Assembly (NCBI GenBank): GCA_009363875.1 | Contig: CM018692.1 | Coordinates: 1,190,501-1,254,500, forward strand | Origin: Mikania micrantha | Taxonomy: Eukaryota; Streptophyta; Magnoliopsida; Asterales; Asteraceae | Direction: 5' to 3' | DNA length: 64,000 nucleotides | In this document: in pieces, positions 33,451-45,965 of the stretch | How positions within the stretch are numbered: position 1 is the stretch's first letter | Layout of the letters: each line of letters opens with the position of its first letter | Program-made: the position numbers and the translations under genes | Notes under the pieces: generated by a model | What the model was told of the DNA's origin: nothing | The model's database searches: none | What the model saw: only the letters and a program-made list of their open reading frames with translations

Positions 33451-34599
33451 GAGTAAACTTCGTTTTTGCTCCCTGTGGTTTGGTCAAAATAACGCTTTTG
33501 CTTCAAAAGTTTCAAAATGCTCGTTTTGCTCCACAAAGTATGCATTCTGTCTCAATCAGCTCCAACCCACTAACATCGTTAATTCTTTCTGTTAAATATA
33601 AGGGCATTTTAGACTTTTTGCACTTAAGGACTGATTGTGTCATTCACCTAATTACTAATATGACAAAATGATAAAATAAAGGATTAAATATGTATTTTAC
33701 TCATATAAGTACCCAACCCCTACCCACCCTCACTTTCTTCCCCTTAACCAATGACCACCATGTCCACCATAGTCAGCCTCAACACCACCGTCGGCCGCCA
33801 TCACTCCTTTCATCGCCCACTAGCCCGCCACCACCACCAACGTCTACCACACCACCACCATCGACCACCATTACCACCGCCGTCGCTAGGTTTTTGCAGG
33901 ATCAATAGCTCCATCGTCCACAACATCACCGACATCAATCTTCAAGCTTTCAGATCAACATCACTGTGGCAGGTGGACGACCTTCTTTCGTGTTACCGGA
34001 GGCTACAACCAATGCGATTAGGTTAGATACGAGTTAGATTAGGGTTTTTTTTGTACAATGAGGGTTTTGCAGGTGGAAATTGAGGGTTTTGCAAGTAAGA
34101 CATCCATGGGTCGATAGTGGTGGTCATGGTGATGGTGATGGTGATGGTGATGGTGATGGTGATGGTGGGAAGGAGGATGGTAACAAATGCTGGTGGTGAA
34201 CTACGAAATGGCCGATGGTGATGGTGATGGCTTTTGACGATGGTGGAGATGGCAGCCGATGGTGGTAGCCTCCTGTTGACAACTATCCACGGTGGTTGTA
34301 GCCTTGGATAAATGGTGGTGGTGGTCGCGACGGGAAGACCGAAGAAAATGGGGGTGGGTAGGGGTTAGTGGTTTTGGGGAAGGAGGTGTGACATTTAATT
34401 AACTTAGTTACACATCTAGTCCTTAAGTGCAAAAAGTCTAAAATGCCCTTATATTTAACAGAAATAATTAACTATGTTAGTGGGTTGGAGCTGATTGAGA
34501 CATAATGTATACTTTATGGAGCAAAACGAGCATTTTGAAACTTTTGAAACAAAAGCGTTATTTTGACCAAATCACAGGGACCAAAAACGAAGTTTACTC
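33451..34599. mobile_element. Non-autonomous MULE with about 190-bp TIRs and 9-bp target duplication
   Basis: The arms, from GAGTAAACTTCG at left and ending GAAGTTTACTC at right, are inverted copies over about 190 bp (33451-33640 and 34410-34599). The flanks TAAATATTA at 33442-33450 and 34600-34608 are a perfect 9-bp duplication, the size made by Mutator transposases. The interior is low-complexity, CAC-rich at left and (GGTGAT)n-rich at right, with no transposase. The Pro/Thr-rich ORF at 33690-33908 is a product of that composition. Confidence 0.88.
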
Positions 34600-34760
34600 T
34601 AAATATTAATTATTGTTCCACCAACCATGACCCCACTCCCCCAAGCTAACCCACCAATACAAAACAAAAAAGATCAACTTTTGTTGCTAACATCTAACAA
34701 AGTATAAAATCACAATCATCTATAATAATAATTAAAAAGAAAAAAGAAAATAAGAAAACA

Positions 34761-36262
34761 TTAGGGTAAAATTTCTTCTACACCTTCTTCAGTCTCGTCT
34801 TTTCCATTTGCAAATGCAAACCAATTGTTTGACTTGCAAAATTTCATCAAAAAATACCACAAAACAGCACCAACTGTCATCAACCCACTAACCAAATACA
34901 CAATCTTGGTAGCAATAACCATTATCACCACCAGGAACGCCGACGGAATCAGGCACATCACCACCAGCCCCGGCACCCGGAGCGGCACCTTATACGGCCG
35001 TTTTAACGCCGGAAATTTCCTTCTCAGCCATACAAACGATGCAAATTCCAGCAACATTCCTAAACTGTAAATAAAATTGGCAGATGCCACAATATCTGTA
35101 AAATCCATCCGAGAGACACTTAGTGTGATCAAAGTTGATATCAAGATCCCCACCCATGGCGTATCGAACCACTTTGATCGAGCCCCGAAAAACTTCGGTA
35201 CGATCCCTAAATCCGCCATACCGAGAACCTGATAGGCGCAGCTGCTTAATTGAGCTTCGAATAAACCAATTCCCGATAGCACGGCTCCGATTTCGATCCA
35301 GATTTTTAACCATTTACCCGATATCATCTGTGCTGCGACCGCCATGAACCCGGATTCCCACTCGCTTTGATCCACTTCAACAGCCCCTGTGACCGCCATT
35401 AGCGGGATTAAGTAAGCTAAACAGGTTAAGATCACGGCGCAGAAGAGTGCCGCCGGGAAAGTTTTTTTCGGGTTTTCAACTTCTCCGGCCATCGTACTGA
35501 CGGTGTCCCAGAAATTTAGGTTCCAAAACAGGCAGTTGAAGTATAAATTCCAGTCTTTTTTTACACCCTTTTGACCCAAACTGATCCACCTGTGATGATA
35601 GATTTGTGTTAAGTGATTTATAGATGATCAAAGATAACATGACGTCAAAAGTTGTTTAAAACTTATTAATACCTGTGTGGCCGGATTTGCGGGATGGCGA
35701 TGAGTGACATCAGGATAAAGGGAAAAAGCGAGATAACACCCAGCACGATCGCAGCAATCCCGACGATATTCAAACCGGTGTAATTCACAAACGAAAGGAA
35801 GACAGTGGATAACAAGATCGCCAGAGTTCTCGGCAACCCGGAGGAGAAGATCGGAAACAATTTCTTCAAGTAATCAATGCAAAGAATAGGAAACGCTGCT
35901 ATGTTAATAACGCCGGTGAGAAACTTCCAGCTACCCATCAACGACCCACAGAACGGACCAAACGCTCTGTGAGCCCAGATCACGAAACCGCCGTTTCCGG
36001 GAAACGCGGTAGATAACTCGGCGGTGACGAGAGCCTCCGGGATACTCCATATGAATGGGAATATCAGGAATCCGAGTATGGCCAGAAGTGGTCCGGCCGC
36101 TTTAACCGCCGGTTCTTCGCCGTAAGGACCGCCGGCAACTTCGAAGTAGATTAGAAAGATGAGGGGGATGAGGGTGAGTTTTTTGCGGTTGTTTCCTGTT
36201 GTGACGACGGTGTTCGGAGGTGAATTTGGTTTTTCCGATTGGATTTCAAGGCCAATGGCCAT
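34761..36262 (-). CDS. Polyamine/amino-acid transporter, PUT (LAT) family of the APC superfamily (472 aa, two exons)
   Basis: Members import polyamines such as spermidine and putrescine (and paraquat) by proton coupling at the plasma membrane or internal membranes. The CDS joins 35673-36262 and 34761-35589 across an 83-bp GT-AG intron that splits an Arg codon. After a hydrophilic N-terminus, about twelve membrane segments follow, starting at LTLIPLIFLIYFEVAGG. The family signature GGPYGEEPAVKAAGP is present, as are FPGNGGFVIW and, in exon 2, FWDTVSTMAGEVENP. The tail is acidic. Length and motifs fit PUT proteins and no lesion is seen. Which of the PUT paralogues it is cannot be told by eye. 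A possible TATA (TATATAAG, minus strand) lies about 80 bp upstream. Confidence 0.9.
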
Positions 36263-38035
36263 GGTGGTGATATGGCCGGAGAAGATGAGTCGTGAGAAGA
36301 TTTTGTGCTCCTATATAATTAATGCAAAAGTTGACTTATATATGGAATTTATCATACAACTATCTTGTATTTATATTAAAAAATATTAAAATATAACAAC
36401 GATTAAAAATACATAATAAATGGAAGAAGACGTAAATAATCTTCTTTATCTTAATAAAAAAGTAAACTCATTATCACATGTCACTTTAAAAGTATTGCAA
36501 CATAAGACTAATGTATAAATGTCATCATCACAATAATAGTTGAAAATTTTCATTATCATAAAACACAAATTTATTAACATTCATTGTATCATAAGTTACT
36601 ATTATTTAAAATTTAAAAATTAAACAATAATAGATTATTAATTTATTAAAGATAATAAGTATAACAACTAAATTATTCAAAGTTTTATTAATTTATTATT
36701 AAACAAATTCCTTCAATTTTACATTCCTTAAAAATATAAAACAAACGTGATAGCAAATCCATCTGCTTTATGTTTTTTTATAAAATTTAAAAAACTTTAA
36801 CATATTTTTTTAATAAAATTTAAAAAACTTTATAAAATTTCATATAATACTACATCTACATATCATATTATTTTTACGTATAATTATTTTTAAGGTTTTC
36901 TATTATTTAAATTACGTATAACACATTATAGCAATTTACAAAACTAACATGCACAATAAATTAAAAAACTTTTAAAATTCTAAAATTCAAATATGAAATA
37001 ATATAATAATCAACTTATTTTTTTTCATTTCTTAAATTTATCCTTATTGATTATCATTTCTCTTTTACTATGTCATGCAAGACTATGAAGATATGATAAC
37101 AATAAAAGAGAAAAAAATAGTTAATAATTGATTTTATAATGTTTTACGTCAATTGTAAAAATTATAAACATTTAAAAAAATATAAAAAAACTTGATAATA
37201 AGTAAAATAACATAAACGAAATAAAATATTTATCCACCAAAGTTTTTTTTTGTTTACAATTTAATCTTAACAATCGTTGAAATTTAGTGGTCTTAAATAA
37301 TATGTACACTCCTTACAATTCAACATTACGCCTAGTTATACATATAAATTTGTACGAGTCATATGAAGAATATATGATTTGTATTTCTCGTAAAAATTAT
37401 CACGTAGTCTAATCCCACTTATCATATATGATCATACAGACTTGTGCACCTGGTACATGATACAACCTTGTACAGATTGTACTATAACATATAGAGGGTG
37501 TAACAATAACACGACACATAACATATTTGTCATTATCTCATTATAGGATCGATGTGACAATGTTGTCACCTTTACAAGACTAAGGTCATGTGTATTGGGC
37601 TGTAAACACCCGGCTGACGAGGGTATCACGCCCCAGTGGCGTCCAACACCCCATTACATGGCCAGTGTGATGGAGGCATGACGGGCCAAGCGTGAGCCCG
37701 GTCATGACGTGAACAACGTCCATGTGAGAGGAGCGAAAGGGGATGAAAGGTGGGCTGTTAGTATGTGAAGAGAAGTGATGTTTACACATGTGTATGTAAA
37801 AAGAGGGTTATAAGAAATATTGTTTAAACCAATCCTAAAAATACAATATCGATGATTAAGATAACATAATTAACTAGTCATACAATGTGTGATAAGATTG
37901 TATAAATTTTTGCAAGCCGGATACAATATTTTAATGAATGATAGTTTTAATGGGTATGCTTTTGGTACCTACTCATTCATTCCACATGTCAAAACAAAAT
38001 ATCAAATTTAGATGTGTTTAAGATTGTTAACTAAA
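36263..38035. other. Very AT-rich intergenic region
   Basis: No gene is visible. It starts with the promoter of the transporter. 37590-37790 is a GC-richer island with short ORFs on the minus strand; CATGTGTATTGGGCTGTAAACA at its left partly mirrors TGTTTACACATGTGTATG at its right, so it may be a small hAT-like MITE. Confidence 0.45.
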
Positions 38036-38950
38036 CTAGGGGCATACCCGTGTGTTGCGGCGGTAACCCCGTATTAAACCGAAAAATACGCTATGTACAC
38101 AATTAAATTCTGTTAAAATTATTGAGTCGTATAACTCTGTCAATATTTGTATTCGATCATGATGACAGTGACAAAATCACGAATATTAAACGCATACCAA
38201 AGAATTGACCAACGACTGTTAGTCCATCATGAAAACAATAGATATCGCACAATGCTAAAAATCCGCCTTGCCAAATATGGGTTTTTAATCACAAAAATAG
38301 TTACAACATCATGAATATCAAGATGCACATGAAAAAATTGGATGTAAAAGACGCTAATCCGTCCTAAAACAATAGATCTAACCATAACAAAAGTAAGTGT
38401 CGATCGTAATGAATACGAACCCAAATAAAAGTACCTAACGCTAAAAGCAAAAAACCAAAACAACAAAAAATAACCGTTCACGGTAGTAAAATCGTTATTT
38501 AATTAAGAATTGTTAATGTTATACATTTAATTAGTGTCAATATATAATTTAAGAATTGTTATGTTTAATTGTTTATCTATGTGTGTAAAAAAAGGCGGTG
38601 CAAGGATTCGAACATCGTTAATATTAAAATGCAGATGAAAAACCGCCCACAGCGGCTTTAATCCGTTATAAAATAATAAACCGAACCATAACAAAAGCAA
38701 ATGTCAATTATAAGAAATATAAACCTAAATATTAACACAAAATGTCAAAATCATATAACTAAAAAAATTGTTAACTAAATTGTATTGGTATGACTGGTTG
38801 TTATATTTCATTATTTTGTTGTTAAATTATCTTTTAGAATTCATGCTATCCGAAACCTAATATTAAAATCACCCAACTTGATGCTCAGTTTCATTCGTGC
38901 AATTTTAAGAATTTTATGTTTCTAAATATTTAGTATCTTTTTTAAAATGT
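38036..38950 (-). mobile_element. Helitron 3' end with internal repeats, 5' end not defined
   Basis: CTAG at 38036-38039 (read on the minus strand, host T next) is preceded by a GC-rich segment GGTTACCGCCGCAACACACG, like the Helitron tips near 54-59 kb. Internal words such as ACAACATCATGAATATCAA and CGTCCTAAAACAATA repeat at 38160-38700 and recur in the 54-61 kb Helitrons. The right end is only approximate. Confidence 0.5.
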
Positions 38951-38956
38951 ACCTTT

Positions 38957-39215
38957 TTTTTGAATGGCGACGAACCCTACATACCAAGTATGTTGTCTTA
39001 GCAGGGTCTATCAGACAGAGGTAAGACGCTGTCACACCAGATACGTGGGAACCCCTGGAATGGGTAAGCCATCGTCCCTCATTGGTCAATAACTCAAGAT
39101 TATGCTCAAGATTCCTCCCATCGCCTGAATGTCTTTTAAATCGCCACTGACAGGACTCGAACCCATTACCCCTTAGTCACAAAGTAAAACCTGAACCAAT
39201 AGGCTGAATTTGCAG
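38957..39215 (-). mobile_element. SINE-like element
   Basis: On the minus strand it carries a tRNA-type B box (GGTTCGAGTCC) near its 5' end and finishes in a run of A before 38957. Size is about 250 bp. No clear target duplication is seen. Confidence 0.55.
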
Positions 39216-39589
39216 GACTTTTCAAATATACCTACCTTCCTTTAATAAGAAGCCGTTTCAGAAGACTTACCTCGCATCATGGTAATGATAGTTTTAACAA
39301 TTAAATTATATAATTAAATATTGAAATATAAATATTATTCTAATAAGTTTTTTATTTATTAAAATTTAATAAACTATAAGATCATTTCAATTATATATTA
39401 ATCTTAATATATAATATTTTAATTATTAGTTACTTATTTTTATTTGATATTAATTAATTATATTTTTAATTAAACAACTCATAATACACGACTTTCTAAG
39501 CTAATATATATAATATATAAATATCTTTGGATTAACAATTTCAAATGGTTAATTAACTCGTTAAACCAAAAATATTTATATATTGCATA

Positions 39590-39770
39590 CTAGCTTAACG
39601 GAAGTCAACCACTCACTCGAATTTAACGCTTTATGGAATATGCCCAAGCCTACTTAAGGAGTAACCCCTAATTGGGTAAACTTCCTGACCATGCATCAGA
39701 AAGCATGTTTCAGCCCGAATTCAAAATCAAGACCTGCCATTGGATGCACAAAAATAATCACTTTAATCAT
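39590..39770 (-). mobile_element. SINE-like fragment
   Basis: TCGAATTTAACGCTTTATGG and the following GGGTAAACTTCCTGAC resemble segments in the SINE copies at 56392 and 58081. The B box and tail are eroded. Confidence 0.45.
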
Positions 39771-41349
39771 TTAACGGAGTCAGTTATAAATTGATTTTTA
39801 AATTGGTTTACTGAATTCATTTTTAGGTTTATGGAAAAACGGATTGTTCAGCTTTTCAAACCAGTTAGCCGATCCACCTAGGTAAAAATCTGTTATTTTA
39901 AATTGTTATAATACGGGTTTCAGTTATTATATTGGTTTTTGTTTTAGAGATTGAAAAACTTATTATTAATGAAACCGATTTGAAATTTTCAACTGATAAA
40001 CCGGTTTCTTATTCCAAAACCATATTCCTTCGATTAACCGATTTGTGCACCTCTAGTGGGAGACATGCATCCCAAGTCTACCACAAGGGTTAGACATACA
40101 TCTCATATCTAACAACGAGTGAGAGATATATACATCTTAGGCCTAACACAATGACAAGTTTACATCTCATACGTGACAAAAAGTGTCATGTATACATCTT
40201 AGGTCTTTTTAAAAAGGTCAAATGTACAACAAATGTTAGATATAATAGCATCACATAACATTGTATATTATCATTACATCTTATAAATATCGTAACATTG
40301 TATATTAGCACATATCATCATAGCCTCGTATATCATCAGACATCATCATAGCCTCATATATCATCAGGCATAATCATACAAATAGTTGTATCTTACAAAT
40401 AAGTTTGCATGCATACCAACCCAAAAAGTGTCAAAATGCTTAAGTAGAACATGTAGAAAAGGGGCACATAGAACTCACAGGCAGTCATAAATACTTTCTT
40501 CAAAATATTTGTTCGAAATATCACGCCTAAACATATAATTTTTTTTTTAAAGAGTGGTCATATAACTCACCTGAAAGTAAGTGAGATCGGACTTTTGCAA
40601 AGCTTAATAGCCTACAAGATAGTATCACTCTTTAACATATAATTTAGCTACTTATTTCATATATTCAAGAAGGCCAAGTTTAGACTTAATGGTTGGGTGC
40701 GAGCACATGCTCTTTACCACATTCACTCTATCCATCCTATACAACTATTGACATCACATGTATAATTCACATAGGCACACATACACCACATCTAGCAACA
40801 CACATCTCACCCTTTTGACTCGTGTACATCCACTGATAAAACACACCCACATTCATGAGTCATGTACCTTAGACCATCACAACAACATCACACTTTAATA
40901 TAGACACACCTCATGGTTTCATGGTACATATAACACACTCACACATCACACACAACACTCTTGGTACGCACAACATAAGCACACATAACATCCACTCCTT
41001 TCTCAACACCCACATTATGCACATACTTCAACAACCTATGTGCATACTAACCGGCTTACACGCACAATCTGTTGAAGAAATTTAGTAATCAAACGTGAAA
41101 ATATATCGGATAGTGTATGAAATCACTATCTGAAATCAATATTTCCACCCTTTCGAATTCAAGAAATTTTATCAAGAGATAATCCAATAGTTGTTCTTTG
41201 TGATACGAGCATTTTTGTAAGAACATTATCACATGTAGACAAGTTTCATGGTTTCAAATTGTAATCATAGAACTTAAACTTAAAGATAGATATATCATTC
41301 AATATATTTTTAAGACTTCGGATTTTAAAAGAACAACACCTTTCGTATT
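39771..41349. other. Intergenic region with short tandem words
   Basis: No gene is visible. 40220-40380 has repeated ACATTGTATATTA and ATCATCATAGCCTC(G/A)TATATC words. 40740-41040 is CACA-rich. The rest is AT-rich DNA without recognisable structure. Confidence 0.45.
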
Positions 41350-41585
41350 TTTTTTTTGGAATGGATAAGTCGAAAATTAATCAATATAGAAATCCCAACT
41401 ACGTAAACAAAAGGCGTTTTAGATAGCTAGGCCATGGTCAATTGGTCACTGATCAGGATCGTCCGAACTATGAATAAACCGTAACGCAAAGTTGATTTAT
41501 AGACACTAGACAGTTGTTCGAACCTCACACTTTAGCTCTAAGAGGCCTAGTAACTAGTAAGCCGTGTTACCTCCTGTATATTTTT
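41350..41585 (-). mobile_element. SINE-like element
   Basis: On the minus strand it has a B-box-like GGTTCGAACAACTG near the 5' side and ends in an A-run (plus-strand T9 at about 41350). The size fits a plant SINE. Boundaries are approximate. Confidence 0.45.
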
Positions 41586-41905
41586 AAGACGGATGCTACA
41601 AGCGGATTAACAAATCTGTTAGACCCTCTTTTTTCTTATTAATTATCCATACGTTACATCTATTATATGATCATAATAACCTAAAGATGGAAATTAATGT
41701 CAAACTGTTTCAATGACACATGGTTATTTGTTAGAACTGAGAAGCCCAGTGGACTAACTAGTAACATCTACCAACTCGGCTCACGATCTTTTAGATCCGG
41801 CCCATTTACCACATGCTCACAACAACCCGTACGATTGGACGTGCAGTTCGATGATAAAGAATCAAGGCGGTTGATTTAACTGTCACCTGAGAATCAGAAA
41901 CAGGA

Positions 41906-43890
41906 ATGGAATCACTTGTTGTAAGGCATTTGATTTGCAATCATATGGCCTGTGGTATTATGATGCCCGTCAGAAACCCTCCAATTTTTACACAAATCTC
42001 TAATATTAGGGTTAATCGAAACATGAATTTTGTTCTTCGTTCCAAGAAATCGAATTTCCAAGGTCAGTAAAAACCCTAAATTCATACTTATAAACTTCGA
42101 TTTAGTAGGTCCTAATTAGTTCCCTGATATGCTTAATCAATTACTGTCCAACAGTTTACTGTCTTGTTGAATCAGGCGCGAAATCGAGTTGCAGTTAGAG
42201 TTTTCTTGTCAAAATCAATATGTAATTAAGATTACCAGTTTTTGGTTTTGTAACATCTGATTAATTGTTCGAATACTAATTAAAGTTCTTGAATTCTACC
42301 CGTTGGAACTCGAAATTCTATGTGTAGAGCATTGTCCAAGCAGATGGGATATGATTATCCCTAAGAATTGTGATAGAGCTTCCAACTGTTGCCAATAAAA
42401 AGCCTAGGAATTATTATAGAACTTCCAACTGTTGCCAATAAAAAGGATGAGAATTGACATAATCATGTTTGAACATCTTCTGTAGATGCTTCAGGGGTTG
42501 TTTGGCATTTGTTTAATATGTGATTACCTGATCATAATGAAATTGATTTTCTTCATCTGATAATTTGTCATAACTTCAAAGGGTTGAATCACATCCAAAC
42601 ACTCTCTCTTTCTGTTACAACTGATTATATGTTTATTTCATTGTTCATGATCACTTTTAACGCGCGATGTCACTTTAGATTTTCAGGGTTATGTAAAACC
42701 TTCTCGCCTTTTGCCAGCCGATGAAGTGAAACCAACCACAGATTCTTCATTAGAGAAAATAGCCACATCTTTCAAAAACGACACACTTGAATGCTTATAC
42801 AAACTCACAATTCATACGAGTAATTACAATGGATCAGGTCTAACTAACTTGAATTCTGGAGTGTTGCTTTGTTTGGTAGACAAAAATGGTGATTCAATCT
42901 TACAAAGGATTTCAGCAGCTTCCAGAACAGATCATCATCTGCAATCAAATGACAAAAATTCCTCCAATTTGCTTTATTTTCAAAGGGGGTCTATTGATCA
43001 TTTCACTTTTGAAGGACCTGCAATTGGAAAACTTGAAGCTCTTTGGGTTGGCCTTGACTCAGGTAAATATCATCATCCTCTGCAATTAAAAAAAACCAAG
43101 ATTCTTCCAATTTGCTTCATTTATAAAGGATCTATCAATCATTTCACTTTTGAGGGACCCATTTAACATTTTAGAGAGTTTAATGATAGATTAATTGTTT
43201 TATCATGATTTTTCAGGTCAGTGGAGACTAGCAGGTATTACAATTACTTGTTGGTCACAAAATCCTTCTACAGAGAATGAAAATCACAAGTATGGTATTT
43301 GTCAGTATGATTTCATGGCAGATAACATTTTGCTAGGGGACGGAAACGATATTTCAATGGTAGAACTTAGACCAAATATAATTACCCACATTTCTAGAGA
43401 CAATTTAACCTTAAATCAAAATATCTCCCAACCATCTTCACTTAACAATATATCAAATGAAGAAAGCATGAAAGAATATGCAGATTTAAAGTTTTCATTA
43501 TTGCTTTATGATGCACTCCTTATTATCACTGGATCAACAATCGCATCTTTCACTGCTGGTGAAAATGCTGCATTTGCTTTTTTGACTGGTGGAATCGGCG
43601 GATTTCTTTATCTTTTATTGTTGCAGAGATCAGTTGATGAACTGCCATCACCAGTTCTGGACCGAACCGGGGGTCTTGACCAAATGCTTGGGCGGTTCAA
43701 AGGCCAGGTGACCACTTTGGTGCTGGCTCTCGCATTTGCTGTTATAGTAGTTAAACTAGGTTTTGAAGATGGATCACTGGTTTTGACACCTAAAGATATT
43801 GTTGTTGGCATGATGGGGTTCCTGTTATCGAAAATTGCTGTCTTATTGGCCGCTTTTAAACCGTTGCCAGCTGGTACAAGACAGAGCTGA
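41906..43890 (+). CDS. Conserved plant membrane protein, probably plastid (404 aa, three exons)
   Basis: I do not know its function. The model joins 41906-42062, 42679-43062 and 43217-43890, all GT-AG and in frame. The acceptor at 42678 is chosen over 42686 because only it keeps frame with exon 1. The first 50 residues are basic and Ser/Asn-rich with few acids, like a transit peptide. Residues of about 70-210 form a soluble beta-rich region (LECLYKLTIHTSNYNGSGL, HFTFEGPAIGKLEALWVGLD, GQWRLAGITI) that resembles a PLAT/LH2-type fold. The C-terminal third has four hydrophobic segments, from LLLYDALLIITGSTIASF to MMGFLLSKIAVLLAAF. The gene looks intact. Exon 1 is the least certain part. Exon 2 reads through 43166 if not spliced. 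Confidence 0.75.
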
Positions 43891-44256
43891 TAGGAGGGAG
43901 GGTGTGACTGTATAGATCAACACTCTGTAAATAGTTAGAAGTTTGTGTATATATACACAGAACAGATTATGTATAAATTAATAAATTGTTTGAATTTGGT
44001 TCCAGAAATCAATAGCAGGTTTTCACACTTAAAGATCCTGATGTTGGAATTATGGGGTTGTCTCACCAACCATACTTGCGATCATTGTTTGTCATCTTGG
44101 TACTAATCGCTCACGTGGGAGGAGAGAGAAAATTGGTGGATCAAGTGACCAGCGGGTTATATAACACCTACACCAGTCCACTAAAAATAACATAGTTTGT
44201 ACATGATTAAATTTCAGTTTAAAAAAGATATTCAAATTGTGGTGAAAAACAGAAAA
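43891..44256. other. 3' flank of the membrane-protein gene
   Basis: This is 3' UTR with AATAAA-like signals near 43979-43986, then spacer to the tRNA gene. No other feature is seen. Confidence 0.5.
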
Positions 44257-44328
44257 TGCGTTTGCCGGGAGTCGAACCCGGGTCTATTGCTTGGAAGGCA
44301 ATTATCCTAACCGTTGGACTACAAACGC
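44257..44328 (-). tRNA. tRNA-Gly (anticodon TCC)
   Basis: The minus strand folds into a full cloverleaf of 72 nt. The acceptor stem is GCGTTTG/CAAACGC with discriminator A. The D-arm region is TAGTCCAACGGTTAGGATA (A box), the anticodon stem-loop is TTGC-CTTCCAA-GCAA, and the T arm has GGGTTCGACTCCC (B box). It ends before any CCA, as nuclear genes do. It reads GGA codons. No intron is present. Confidence 0.97.
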
Positions 44329-44767
44329 GTTACTGTAATAGGTTTTCTTTCAACTAATATACTGTTTAATCTATCACACAAGTTGTTATATATTATAAAT
44401 AACATGTGTGTTCGATTTATTACATCATTGAATAAATAAAAAAATAAATAATAATTAGGAATTTATAATTAAATTTATTTAAATATCTAAAAAATATATT
44501 CTTCTAATATCATTATTATTTAATAAGAGCGAAAACTGAAAAAATAAGAAGATATCAGATATTGATTTGTTCTTCTATGATAATATGAGAAATAGGCTGG
44601 AAAATAAAGTTTGATGAGACATCATGGAGTGGCACGTCATACTTAGCTATTCTTTTATCATAGTAAAGATTAAGCGGCGAATTTTGAAACCACATAAGAA
44701 ATTATATCTTTACCCGTGAAACCGTGTAAACAAATATATCTTTTGCTTTATCTATGATATTTAAGGT
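44329..44767. other. AT-rich spacer
   Basis: Upstream flank of the tRNA gene. No gene is seen. AAGGT at 44763-44767 is the left target duplication of the Copia element. Confidence 0.5.
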
Positions 44768-45028
44768 TGTTGGTAATCACACTTGCAATTGAAGAAAATA
44801 AGAGTGAATTTTGTGGAGAATATTGCACAATCTTGAGAGAGTTTTCTTACACACAATACGTTCATATATTTACATACGTACGTATGTTTGGGTTTTTATA
44901 ACCCTAACTTAGTTGACATAATTACATATAGACCCTTATACTATTTACAAATACATACATGACTACAAACTTTAACTTTCGAGTATATACATAGGAGACC
45001 CAAACTTATTTAGTTTATAATTTCAACA
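44768..45028 (-). repeat. 3' LTR of the Copia element (261 bp)
   Basis: On the plus strand it begins TGTTGGTAATCACACTTG and ends ATAATTTCAACA. It is repeated at 47611-48782. Confidence 0.92.
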
Positions 45029-45040
45029 CTCCCCCTTAAA
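45029..45040 (-). other. Polypurine tract of the Copia element
   Basis: The minus strand reads TTTAAGGGGGAG and runs directly into the LTR start TGTTGAAA. This is a typical Copia arrangement. Confidence 0.85.
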
Positions 45041-45089
45041 CTAAATATAGTTTAACGAGGGTCTTCAACTTTCTTAACTTGCTTGCTTC

Positions 45090-45965
45090 TTACAACAGAG
45101 TCGGTTCTTCATCGTAGATGAGATTGGATGCTTCTGGTTTTTCTTTCTCTTTGTTCTTCCATTTGGTGCAACTATTTGCATAATGACCAAAATCACCACA
45201 ATCATAACATCTAAACTTGTTTTTGTCTTTATTTCCTCGACCTATGCCTCTTCCAAATGTGTTTTCTCCTTTGTTGAAGTGTTTACCACGTCCTCTTCCA
45301 CGACCTTGGCTGTTTGAACTTGCCATTAGAAGTTTGCTTTGATGGTTTGTCTCGGGTTCATCTTGGCTTTTGAGGCGTTCTTCAAATGCTGTTATTCTTC
45401 CAACGGCTTCTTCAAATGACATTTTATCAATTTCTTGATATTGCTCGATAGATGCAACGATCGGTAAAAACTTCTTTGGAACTGAGTTAAGCAATTTTCT
45501 TACAAGTACTTTATCTTTCAAAGTACCACCAAGACTTTTAAACTTGGCCTTTATGCTGCTTAACTTTCCAGCAAAGTCACTTGCTGTTTCGTTTGGTTTC
45601 ATTTTCATAGCCTCTAGTTCACTCCTTAGAGTTTGTAAACGTGCTTTCTGAACTAGATCGGCTCCAAGATATTTAACTTTGATTGAGTCCCAAACTTCCT
45701 TTGCAGTCGAATATTGTGCAACTTGCATTAAAACATCCTGAGGCAATGTTTGAAAGATCATTGCCTTAGTTGTATGCACTTTCTTTTCCTCAACTGCTTC
45801 TTTAACTTCAATCGTTTCCCAAAGGCCATAAGCCTTCAATATTGTTTCCATCATCAAAGCCCAAGTGGTATAATTCGTTTCAGTTAACTTAGGACATTGA
45901 AGAGGAAAATTTCCTTGTTCACGAATTGGAACATTACTGCTTGACGGCTTTTCTTCGCCAGTCAT
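45090..45965 (-). CDS. Copia-type Gag (291 aa)
   Basis: This would form the particle and package element RNA. It opens with a Copia Gag N-terminal motif (FPLQCPKLTETNYTTWALMM) near residue 20. A UBN2-type Gag domain follows with EVWDSIKVKYLGADLVQKAR and later RKLLNSVPKKFLPIVASIEQ. An Arg/Gly-rich stretch leads to a perfect CCHC zinc knuckle CYDCGDFGHYANSC near residue 255. The ORF is intact and ends with a true stop about 60 bp before the polypurine tract, so Pol is deleted cleanly, not decayed. Confidence 0.9.
   Translation of the reverse strand: MTGEEKPSSSNVPIREQGNFPLQCPKLTETNYTTWALMMETILKAYGLWETIEVKEAVEEKKVHTTKAMIFQTLPQDVLMQVAQYSTAKEVWDSIKVKYLGADLVQKARLQTLRSELEAMKMKPNETASDFAGKLSSIKAKFKSLGGTLKDKVLVRKLLNSVPKKFLPIVASIEQYQEIDKMSFEEAVGRITAFEERLKSQDEPETNHQSKLLMASSNSQGRGRGRGKHFNKGENTFGRGIGRGNKDKNKFRCYDCGDFGHYANSCTKWKNKEKEKPEASNLIYDEEPTLL

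Noticed and set aside
33690..34026. Pro/Thr/His-rich ORFs as a cell-wall protein gene
   Set aside because: They lie inside a non-autonomous MULE and arise from CAC-rich low-complexity DNA; there is no signal peptide or homologous motif.
38580..38640. tRNA genes at GGATTCGAAC-type boxes (also near 39160 and 55015)
   Set aside because: Only a B box is present; no cloverleaf can be folded, and the context is SINE or Helitron.
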